From NCBI GenBank assembly GCA_017463035.1, contig JAFTPY010000076.1, forward strand, positions 1 through 8,225: a DNA stretch of 8,225 nucleotides, given 5' to 3'. Below the pieces are notes generated by a model that ran no database searches, had not been told where the DNA came from, and saw nothing but the letters and a program-made list of their open reading frames with translations. Every line of letters begins with the position of its first letter. Positions within the stretch are counted from its first letter, which is position 1. The position numbers and the translations under genes were made by a program. Positions 1 through 5,791 of the stretch are shown here, piece after piece. Source of the stretch: Lachnospiraceae bacterium. GTDB lineage: Bacteria > Bacillota > Clostridia > Lachnospirales > Lachnospiraceae.

Positions 1-240
1 ATCGCAACGCTCCGTCAATCTTCCTCTAAGAACGACTAGGACGCTCGGGAGCGACCTCGCGCCCAGTCTTTTCTAAGAGGTGATATCGACTGCGCTAAGT
101 ACGCGACCCTTCGGGAAAAGCAAAAACTAATTGAGTCATTCTCCCTCCGACTTTTTCAAAGATTCGAAGGGGCAATTTCTGTTTCCTCTTGTTTGAAAGA
201 AAGTAATAGTATTTTTATTGCAAGGTTTCTTTCGCCGCTA
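1..240. other. Non-coding upstream region with imperfect hairpin
   Basis: No convincing gene is visible on either strand. Positions 23-80 form a long imperfect inverted repeat: CCTCT (23-27) pairs with AGAGG (76-80), AGAA (29-32) with TTCT (71-74), GACT (34-37) with AGTC (65-68). Inside it AGG (38-40) pairs with CCT (55-57) and CGCT (42-45) with AGCG (50-53) around a CGGG loop. A second small hairpin, CCC-TTC-GGG, lies at 107-115; its CCCTTCG (107-113) could instead pair with CGAAGGG (165-171). No T-run follows the large hairpin on the plus strand, so a simple terminator is not supported there. It could be a structured RNA, a regulatory leader or decayed sequence; the strand is not decided. 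Confidence 0.35.
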
Positions 241-248
241 TTTTGGTG

Positions 249-254
249 TATAAT
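249..254 (+). promoter_or_regulatory. Predicted -10 element for the acyltransferase gene
   Basis: A perfect TATAAT lies 53 bases before the ATG at 307. The -35 region at 17-bp spacing (226-231, TTTCTT) is a poor match. TTGCAA at 218-223 is closer to consensus but sits 25 bp away, which is too far. The -10 is convincing, while promoter strength and any need for an activator cannot be read from the sequence. Confidence 0.55.
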
Positions 255-306
255 GAGTATGAGGGTAATGTGTTACAATGGTTTTTATATTTAAGGGGGC
301 TTACAA

Positions 307-1545
307 ATGAAGAAGGAAAAGATCAAGCGATTTAACTTCGAAAAGAAGCCGATTTCGCCGACGTTTATTATGGGGCTGGCAAAGGGGATTATCAGTTTTC
401 CGGATTTGCGGAAGCGGAAGGCGAAGCTGACCAAAGTGGGGATGGAAGACATTGAAGGAAAGCCGTATTTGCTTTTGGTAACCCATTCTTCTATGGTGGA
501 TTTTAACCTGATGTTAAAAGGGACTCATCCCTACAAGGTGAATAATGTCATGACGCTGGAGGGCTTTAAGACCTACACGGAGCCGCTGATGCGGTCGCTC
601 GGTGTGCTGGGTACCCGGAAGTTTATTACGGATTTGCACCTTGTAAAAAATATGAAATACTGCGTGGATAAGTTAAAAAATATTTTTGTATTGTTTCCGG
701 AGGCCCGGTATTCTTTGGACGGTTGCACCTCTTATTTGCCGGATTCTTTGGGAAAGATGGTACGTCTTTTGGGTGTGCCGGTGGTGGTACTAAAGATTCA
801 CGGAAATTTTGTAACCTGTCCCCAGTGGAACAAGAAAAATAAAAAGACCTTTGTAGAGGCGGAAATGCGGCAGATTATTACTGCACAGGAGACAAAATCG
901 CTGTCTGTGGAGGAAATCAATACACGGATCGGGGAGAATTTTCAGTACGATGATTATGCGTGGCAGCGGGATAATCAGATTAAAATCGATCATCCGGGAC
1001 GGGCGGACGGACTTCATGCGCTTTTGTATAAATGTCCGGCCTGCAAGACGGAGCATCAGACCGATTCTGCGGGAACGAAGCTTTGGTGTAACTGTTGCGG
1101 AAAAGCCTGGGAAATGGACGAATACGGGCAGCTACATGCATCGGAGGGGGAGACGGAGTTTGCCCATATTCCGGATTGGAGCAACTGGGAAAGAGCCTGC
1201 GTCAGAGAGGAAATTGACAAGGGGACCTACTATTTTGAGGATGAGGTGCGGATAGAGACCTTACCGAATGCATGGAAGTTTTATAAGCAGGGCACGGGGA
1301 AACTGATTCAGACTCCGGAGGAAACCAGAGTGGAGTGCAATTATTACGGAGAACCGTATGTGCTTCGTCGCAGTGCCAAGAGTCTGGAAAGTATGCATAT
1401 TGAGTATGATTACCTGGGCAGAGGAGACTGTGTGGATATTTCCGTACCGGATGACAGTTTCTGGTGTTATCTGACGAAGCGGGATGCCATTACGAAGATT
1501 TCTTTTGCAACGGAGGAAATACATAAAAAGGCAGTGGGGAAATAG
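307..1545 (+). CDS. PlsC-like lysophospholipid acyltransferase with zinc-ribbon and C-terminal extension
   Basis: This 412-residue protein is probably a membrane-associated glycerolipid acyltransferase, moving an acyl chain onto a lysophosphatidate-like acceptor at the inner face of the membrane. The HX4D catalytic motif is at His60-Asp65 (HSSMVD). GTR at 102-104 fits the second motif, FPEARYS at 130-136 fits the usual FPEGTRS with Gly replaced by Ala, and VPVVVLKIHG near 157-166 fits the last block. PlsC enzymes are usually about 200-250 residues, so the second half is extra. It starts with a Cys4 zinc ribbon (CPAC at 243-246, CNCC at 261-264, pairs Cys243/246 and Cys261/264) followed by about 145 residues I do not recognise. 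There is no clear transmembrane helix. The start is supported by AAGGGGG at 293-299, 7 bases upstream. The gene appears monocistronic. The acyltransferase fold is well supported; the substrate is unknown. Confidence 0.8.
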   Translation: MKKEKIKRFNFEKKPISPTFIMGLAKGIISFPDLRKRKAKLTKVGMEDIEGKPYLLLVTHSSMVDFNLMLKGTHPYKVNNVMTLEGFKTYTEPLMRSLGVLGTRKFITDLHLVKNMKYCVDKLKNIFVLFPEARYSLDGCTSYLPDSLGKMVRLLGVPVVVLKIHGNFVTCPQWNKKNKKTFVEAEMRQIITAQETKSLSVEEINTRIGENFQYDDYAWQRDNQIKIDHPGRADGLHALLYKCPACKTEHQTDSAGTKLWCNCCGKAWEMDEYGQLHASEGETEFAHIPDWSNWERACVREEIDKGTYYFEDEVRIETLPNAWKFYKQGTGKLIQTPEETRVECNYYGEPYVLRRSAKSLESMHIEYDYLGRGDCVDISVPDDSFWCYLTKRDAITKISFATEEIHKKAVGK

Positions 1546-1603
1546 CCGGGAGTCGGGGAAAAGAAAAGGGGATTAAGAATTTCTTGATGAAACTGTAAGT
1601 AAT

Positions 1604-1660
1604 AAAACAAGAGCGCCGCTCTCTACGGAAAAGGAGAGGAAAACGCTCTTGTTTTTTGTT
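1604..1660. terminator. Bidirectional terminator between convergent genes
   Basis: A 12-bp perfect stem is formed by 1604-1615 (AAAACAAGAGCG) and 1644-1655, followed by a T-rich tract through 1660. The stem encloses a smaller CTCTC/GAGAG hairpin (1619-1623 with 1634-1638). Read on the plus strand it ends the acyltransferase transcript with a strong T-run. Read on the minus strand it ends the esterase transcript with a weaker TTTTATTA tail. Its position in the 147-bp gap between two converging genes fits shared use. Confidence 0.85.
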
Positions 1661-1692
1661 TTATAGGAAATCTTGTAACATCTTAATTTAGC

Positions 1693-2901
1693 TTAATGGA
1701 ACAGCTTCGGTACGCCGTGGAACAATATCTGATTGATGGAATTGATATCGTGTCCGCCCGGTACGACACACTGGTACAGGTTTCCGTTGACAAAGTTGTC
1801 GCAGTACTGGAAGGTGTCGGTAAGCAGTTTCATAGCGTTAATCTGCGGGGTCAGGTTCGGATTTGCGGCATCGGTGGTACCGCAACCGCTGTAAATAAAG
1901 AAATCCTCTGCGGTCTTTCCGCTTTCCGCTACCTTCTGAGCCAGATATTCCGCAGTCTGCTTGGACTTGCTGTTACCTGCGGTGTTACCCAATGCCCAAC
2001 AGTCACCGCTCATCGGCATAAAGTATGCAAACTCATTCAGACAGTGTTCAAATACGGACCAGGTGGTTACCGAACCCATGGAGAAACCGCCGAAGGCACG
2101 ATGGGTTCTGGAGGCCGCCAGCCCCGCCGGAGTAACATCTTCTGCGTGGGTATTGTAGGTGGTTTCCAAAAGCGGAATGACATCGTTCATCAGCTCGTAA
2201 TGGAAATCGATGCAGTTTCTGGTGGCATCGTTGCTGTAGCCTTCGTAGTAGGATACGGCACATACAATCATCGGCTCGATTTCGCCGGTATAAATCATCT
2301 GATCCAACATACGGGTAAACTTACTCTTTAAGCCTTCGCCGCCGAGAAACCAGTTCGGAGAATCGCCGCCGCCGTGCATCAGATACAGTACATTGTACTT
2401 GGTCTCGGTATCATTCTCGTCGTAGCTGGCCGGAAGATATACCAATGCGGACTTTTCGTATACTCTGCCGTTATCGTTTTTATGGTTTTTGGTCTGATAG
2501 GTAAACTTGACAACGGAGCCCTGTTCGGCGTCGTTGTTATATAAGTAATTCGGCATCTTTGCTTTCGGAGCGTTGTCTGTATAAGTACGTGCTCTGTCGT
2601 AGGTAAAAAGTGCCGGTGTCGGCGTAACCGGGGCCTCTGTCGGCGTCGGAGTGACCGTCGGAATCGGCGTGGAAGTCGGACGCTTGGTCGGAGTCGGGCG
2701 CGGCGTCTTAGTCGGACGCGGTGTTTTTGTCGGCTCTGCGGCAGGGGCTTCCGTCGGCGCAGGAGTAGCAGCGTCTTCCGCAACGGCAGTCGGTACCGGG
2801 GTGTTCTGCATGTCACCGCTTGCCGGCTCGTCCTGTTTCTGTCCGCAGCCTGCCAAAGTCAGCGCGGCTGCCATAAGTAAAAAGAATACTGTTTTTTTCA
2901 T
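1693..2901 (-). CDS. Lipoprotein carbohydrate esterase, CE1/feruloyl-esterase-like alpha/beta hydrolase
   Basis: This 402-residue lipid-anchored esterase probably removes acyl groups (feruloyl or acetyl) from plant polysaccharide outside the cell. Residues 1-18 are a signal peptide with lipobox LAGC, so Cys19 would be lipidated. Residues 34-97 are a Thr/Pro-rich spacer with KTPRPT repeats that holds the enzyme off the membrane. The alpha/beta-hydrolase domain fills about 120-402: HGGGD (176-180) for the oxyanion hole, nucleophile Ser274 in GFSMGS, a likely acid at Asp344, and catalytic His384 in GGHD. Spacing and motifs resemble CE1 feruloyl esterases and their esterase D relatives. The frame is open to an ATG at 2976, but the ATG at 2901 is chosen because it begins the signal peptide directly and has AAGGAG 7 bases upstream. 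No carbohydrate-binding module is seen. The exact substrate is inferred. Confidence 0.8.
   Translation of the reverse strand: MKKTVFFLLMAAALTLAGCGQKQDEPASGDMQNTPVPTAVAEDAATPAPTEAPAAEPTKTPRPTKTPRPTPTKRPTSTPIPTVTPTPTEAPVTPTPALFTYDRARTYTDNAPKAKMPNYLYNNDAEQGSVVKFTYQTKNHKNDNGRVYEKSALVYLPASYDENDTETKYNVLYLMHGGGDSPNWFLGGEGLKSKFTRMLDQMIYTGEIEPMIVCAVSYYEGYSNDATRNCIDFHYELMNDVIPLLETTYNTHAEDVTPAGLAASRTHRAFGGFSMGSVTTWSVFEHCLNEFAYFMPMSGDCWALGNTAGNSKSKQTAEYLAQKVAESGKTAEDFFIYSGCGTTDAANPNLTPQINAMKLLTDTFQYCDNFVNGNLYQCVVPGGHDINSINQILFHGVPKLFH
2611..2802 (-). repeat. Thr/Pro-rich linker coding repeat in the esterase
   Basis: This encodes residues 34-97 of the lipoprotein, a Thr/Pro/Ala/Lys-rich stretch with two adjacent KTPRPT units and several TPTP units. 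Synonymous codons differ between units, so this is an established linker rather than a recent slippage. Its role is probably a flexible, possibly glycosylated stalk across the cell wall. Confidence 0.8.
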
Positions 2902-2908
2902 AAGAGTT

Positions 2909-2914
2909 CTCCTT
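2909..2914 (-). promoter_or_regulatory. Ribosome binding site that sets the esterase start
   Basis: On the minus strand AAGGAG lies 7 bases before the ATG at 2901. The longer upstream start at 2976 would put 25 charged residues in front of the signal peptide, and it lies upstream of the predicted transcription start. Confidence 0.8.
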
Positions 2915-2925
2915 CTTTCTTTAGG

Positions 2926-2953
2926 GTGTCCGGGGGTAGCGGTGTCCGGACAC
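2926..2953 (-). promoter_or_regulatory. GC-rich hairpin and palindrome in the esterase leader
   Basis: GTGTCCGGACAC at 2942-2953 is a 12-bp perfect palindrome. GGTGTCCGG is repeated directly at 2925-2933 and 2941-2949. In the minus-strand transcript GTGTCCGG (2953-2946) can pair with CCGGACAC (2933-2926) across a 12-base loop, giving an 8-bp GC-rich stem ending 11 bases before the ribosome binding site. It lies about 8-35 bases after the predicted transcription start, so it could be a repressor operator, an mRNA structure, or both. Confidence 0.45.
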
Positions 2954-2967
2954 AAAATTACAATGCT

Positions 2968-2996
2968 ATCATACATGAATTTATCGGAAAGTGCAA
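2968..2996 (-). promoter_or_regulatory. Predicted promoter of the esterase gene
   Basis: On the minus strand TTGCAC (2996-2991) and TATGAT (2973-2968) are separated by exactly 17 bp. The -10 matches consensus at 5 of 6 positions, the -35 only at TTG. The predicted start is near 2961, giving a leader of about 60 bases. Confidence 0.55.
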
Positions 2997-3081
2997 TGCT
3001 AATTAGATATTTAATCAGTTGATTTTCTTATGAAAGCAGAACAAAACATTTGGACTACCGATGTAGAAAAGCAAAAAAGAA

Positions 3082-3110
3082 TTTCCATTTTTCTTAAAAT
3101 GTGGTATGCT
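3082..3110 (+). promoter_or_regulatory. Predicted promoter of the C11 peptidase gene
   Basis: TTTCCA (3082-3087) and TATGCT (3105-3110) are 17 bp apart, and TG at 3102-3103 gives an extended -10. It faces away from the esterase promoter in the same gap. The leader to the ATG at 3161 is about 44 bases, with GAGG at 3147-3150 as ribosome binding site. Confidence 0.55.
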
Positions 3111-3160
3111 AAAGAAAAATAAATCAAAAGAGAAAGTACATAAAGCGAGGTTGATGAAGT

Positions 3161-5617
3161 ATGGCAAATAACAGACCGAGAGCAAGACAAAAGAATGTGA
3201 CAGGCGGAAGCAAAGGAATAAAACGTCGCGGAAGCGGTCTTGGTACCGGACCGGTAGGCGGAGGCAGACCGGGCGGGAACAGAGAAAGTGCGGGAGGCGG
3301 TTCTTATCGCGGCGGAACCCGTTCCTCCGGCGGAAAAAGTAAACTGTTGTATATTATTATTGCGGTAGTTGTGCTGCTTTTGGGCGGCGGAGGCGGCTTG
3401 GCAGGACTGCTTGGCGGCTCCGGAAATTCCGCGGGCGGCGGCTCCTCTGTTTTAGGGGATTTGCTTGGCGGCGGTTCCTCCTCCGGCGGTTCTTCCGTGT
3501 TGGGGGATTTAAGCAGCCTGGGGAATCTGGGTACTTTGCTGGGAGGCTTAAACAGCGGCACTACCAGTACCGGTTGGGATATGGAAAGTAATACAAGTCG
3601 TCTTGATACCTCCGTGGCAAAGGGAGCAAGGGAAAAGCGTACCGAAATTCTCGGAAAAGGCAAAGACGAAGTTACGATTATGGTTTATATGTGCGGTACC
3701 GATTTAGAGTCCCGGGCAGGCATGGGAACCTCCGATTTGCAGGAGATGTTAGAAGCGGATTTGGGGGACAATGTCAATCTTCTTGTCTATACCGGCGGCT
3801 GTTCCAAGTGGAAGAATAATGTGATCAGCAGCACAAAGAACCAGATTTACTTGATTCAAGACGGAAAGATGAAGCTTTTGGAGGAATATAAGGCGGTTTC
3901 CATGACGGACCCGGATACGTTGACCGGTTTTATCAAATGGTGTGCAAAAGAATATCCGGCGAACCGTAACCAGTTGATTTTCTGGGATCATGGTTCCGGT
4001 TCCATCAAAGGCTACGGTTACGATGAGAAGTTTAAGAGCTCCGGTTCCATGGATTTGGCTGAGATTAATCAGGCATTGAAAAAGAGCGGTGTCACCTTTG
4101 ATTTCGTGGGTTTTGATGCCTGTCTGATGGCAACGCTGGAAACGGCTTTGATGCTGACGGATTATGCGGATTATATGATTGCTTCCGAGGAAACAGAGCC
4201 GGGTGTGGGCTGGTACTACACCGACTGGCTGACGGCACTGGGCAAGAATACGTCTATGCCGACCGTTGAAATCGGTAAGAATATTGTAGATGATTTCGTG
4301 GAGACCTGTGCGACAAAGTGCAGGGGTCAGAAGACCACGCTTTCCGTAGTGGATCTGGCGGAGTTGGAAAAGACGGTTCCGGCAGATTTTAAGGCATTTG
4401 CCAAGTCGGCCAGTGAATTAATCCGGAAGGATGAATATAAGACGGTATCCGATGCCCGTTACAATACAAGAGAGTTTGCCCAGGCATCTGCCATTGATCA
4501 GGTGGATTTGGTACATCTGGCAAAGAATATGGGCACCGATGCGGGAGAAGAGCTGGCGCAGACGTTGCTGAGTGCGGTGAAGTACAACCGTACCTCAAGC
4601 GATATGACCAATGCCTACGGACTCTCTATCTACTTCCCGTACAAGAAGGTGTCTGCGGTAGATGATGTGGTGGATACCTATGAAGCAATCGGTATTGATA
4701 AAGAATACGCCCGTTGTATTCAGGAGTTTGCAAGCTTGGAAGTGGGCGGTCAGACCGCAGCGGGCGGTACAAGTTCACCGTTACCGTCCCTTTTGGGAAG
4801 CTTGTTGGGCGGTGGCAGCAGTTCAAGCAGTTCCGGCGGCAGTGCCGATATTATCGGAAGTTTGCTGGGCAGCTTTTTAAGCAATCGCGGAAATATTGAA
4901 GGACTGGACAGAGGAAATATTGATTTCTTCAGCGAAAGCGCTATGGATACGGATGCTATGGCATCTTATTTGTCCAAGAACTACTTTGATGCATCTGCTC
5001 TTGTATGGAGTGAGAACGATGCCGGACAGAGAGTATTGCATTTGTCCGAAGAGCAGTGGAGTCTGGTACACGGCCTTGAAATGAATATGTTCTATGACGA
5101 CGGCGAAGGCTATGTGGACCTGGGCTTTGACAACGTGTTTGAGTTTGACGCAAAGGGTGATTTAATCGGTGAGACGGACCGTACCTGGCTTGCGATTAAC
5201 GGTCAGCCGGTGGCGTATTACTATCTGGATACCGTGGACGACGGTGTGAATTACACCATCACCGGTCGTGTGCCGGCACTGTTAAACGGCGAAAGAGTGG
5301 ATTTGCTTCTGGTGTTTGATAACGCGAATCCGTACGGGTATATCGCGGGAGCCCGTACCGTATATACCGAGGGTGAGACGGAGACCGTGGCAAAGGGAAT
5401 GGGTGAGCTACAGGTCGGTGATACTTTGGATTTCCTGTGTGACTACTATTCCTATGACGGTGAATACATGGACAGCTACTATTTAGGCGAGCAGATGACG
5501 GTAACGGACAATATGGTGATCAGCAACGTGGATGTAGGCGAAGGAGACGTAAAGGTGACCTTCCGCTTTACAGACATCTACAATCAGCAGCATTGGACGG
5601 AAGCGTTTGAGGAGTAA
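3161..5617 (+). CDS. Membrane-anchored clostripain-family (C11) cysteine peptidase
   Basis: This 818-residue peptidase probably cleaves after basic residues, as clostripain and PmC11 do, on the outer face of the membrane. In order: a Gly/Arg-rich basic tail (1-61), one hydrophobic anchor (about 62-74), a Gly/Ser/Leu-rich linker (75-134), the C11 domain (about 168-525), a second Gly/Ser linker (about 533-572), and a C-terminal domain (about 580-818) I do not recognise. The catalytic His277 is in WDHGSG and Cys321 in FDACLMA. NAYGLSIYFP (484-493) is typical of C11 proteins. The basic tail predicts a cytoplasmic N-terminus with the peptidase outside. There is no LPXTG motif. Clostripain itself is about 525 residues, so both ends are extended. 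The family autoprocesses; KGAREKR (154-160) between linker and domain is a plausible but unproven cleavage zone. The start is supported by GAGG 10 bases upstream. The gene is monocistronic, with a terminator downstream. Confidence 0.85.
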   Translation: MANNRPRARQKNVTGGSKGIKRRGSGLGTGPVGGGRPGGNRESAGGGSYRGGTRSSGGKSKLLYIIIAVVVLLLGGGGGLAGLLGGSGNSAGGGSSVLGDLLGGGSSSGGSSVLGDLSSLGNLGTLLGGLNSGTTSTGWDMESNTSRLDTSVAKGAREKRTEILGKGKDEVTIMVYMCGTDLESRAGMGTSDLQEMLEADLGDNVNLLVYTGGCSKWKNNVISSTKNQIYLIQDGKMKLLEEYKAVSMTDPDTLTGFIKWCAKEYPANRNQLIFWDHGSGSIKGYGYDEKFKSSGSMDLAEINQALKKSGVTFDFVGFDACLMATLETALMLTDYADYMIASEETEPGVGWYYTDWLTALGKNTSMPTVEIGKNIVDDFVETCATKCRGQKTTLSVVDLAELEKTVPADFKAFAKSASELIRKDEYKTVSDARYNTREFAQASAIDQVDLVHLAKNMGTDAGEELAQTLLSAVKYNRTSSDMTNAYGLSIYFPYKKVSAVDDVVDTYEAIGIDKEYARCIQEFASLEVGGQTAAGGTSSPLPSLLGSLLGGGSSSSSSGGSADIIGSLLGSFLSNRGNIEGLDRGNIDFFSESAMDTDAMASYLSKNYFDASALVWSENDAGQRVLHLSEEQWSLVHGLEMNMFYDDGEGYVDLGFDNVFEFDAKGDLIGETDRTWLAINGQPVAYYYLDTVDDGVNYTITGRVPALLNGERVDLLLVFDNANPYGYIAGARTVYTEGETETVAKGMGELQVGDTLDFLCDYYSYDGEYMDSYYLGEQMTVTDNMVISNVDVGEGDVKVTFRFTDIYNQQHWTEAFEE
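3383..3562 (+). repeat. First Gly/Ser-rich linker of the peptidase
   Basis: This encodes residues 75-134, made mostly of Gly, Ser and Leu. The unit SSVLGDL occurs twice (95-101 and 111-117) around a GGGSSSGG core. It joins the membrane anchor to the peptidase domain. Confidence 0.7.
4757..4876 (+). repeat. Second Gly/Ser-rich linker of the peptidase
   Basis: This encodes residues 533-572, with GSLLG on both sides (546-550 and 566-570) of a GGGSSSSSSGGS core. Its design repeats that of the first linker (LLG, Gly/Ser core, LG motif) although the codons differ. It separates the C11 domain from the unknown C-terminal domain. Confidence 0.7.
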
Positions 5618-5651
5618 AAGAGAACGTAATTGATTGAGAACCGGTGTAAGG

Positions 5652-5689
5652 AAAAGATACAAGAATGCAATATCCTTGTATCTTTTTTT
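5652..5689 (+). terminator. Rho-independent terminator of the peptidase gene
   Basis: AAAAGATACAAG (5652-5663) pairs perfectly with 5675-5686 over 12 bp, with an 11-base loop, and ends in a run of seven T (5683-5689). It is 34 bases after the stop codon and separates the peptidase from the transporter operon. Confidence 0.9.
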
Positions 5690-5715
5690 CTTGCCGAAAA
5701 ACGTAGGAAGCACTC

Positions 5716-5746
5716 TTGACTCTGTCCTTGGGACATAGTTTAAGAT
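5716..5746 (+). promoter_or_regulatory. Predicted MerR-type promoter and operator of the ABC operon
   Basis: TTGACT (5716-5721) is a near-consensus -35 and TAAGAT (5741-5746) a fair -10, separated by 19 bp rather than 17. The spacer is filled by a dyad: TGTCC (5723-5727) and GGACA (5731-5735) around TTG, extended by ACT (5719-5721) and AGT (5737-5739) with one unpaired base on each side. A long spacer with a nearly centred dyad is the known layout of promoters activated by MerR-family proteins such as BmrR or ZntR, which untwist the DNA. No MerR gene lies in the window, so the regulator is inferred. Confidence 0.6.
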
Positions 5747-5791
5747 AAAACCAAAAGCAATATTTAGGATTTCAAAGAAGGAGATAACAGT

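Noticed and set aside
155..175. A tRNA T-loop-like TTCGAAT on the minus strand
   Set aside because: The flanking bases do not pair as a T-arm, and no anticodon or acceptor stem was found at the expected distances.
40..294. An 84-codon open frame on the plus strand before the acyltransferase gene
   Set aside because: It has no ATG, GTG or TTG with a ribosome binding site in its first half, it runs through the predicted promoter of the next gene, and the product resembles no known protein. A decayed gene fragment cannot be excluded.
1696..2331. A 211-codon plus-strand frame opposite the esterase
   Set aside because: It is fully antisense to a gene with a clear signal peptide and catalytic motifs, lacks a ribosome binding site, and its product has no recognisable features.
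2902..2976. A longer esterase start at the ATG at 2976
   Set aside because: It would add 25 residues before the lipoprotein signal peptide and lies upstream of the predicted transcription start; the ATG at 2901 has a good ribosome binding site.
2651..3022. A 123-codon plus-strand frame rich in Val and Gly
   Set aside because: It is the mirror image of the Thr/Pro linker codons and crosses the esterase start and promoter.
3304..3663. A 119-codon Pro-rich minus-strand frame
   Set aside because: It is the antisense shadow of the Gly/Ser-rich linker of the peptidase, since Gly and Ser codons read in reverse give Pro and other small residues.
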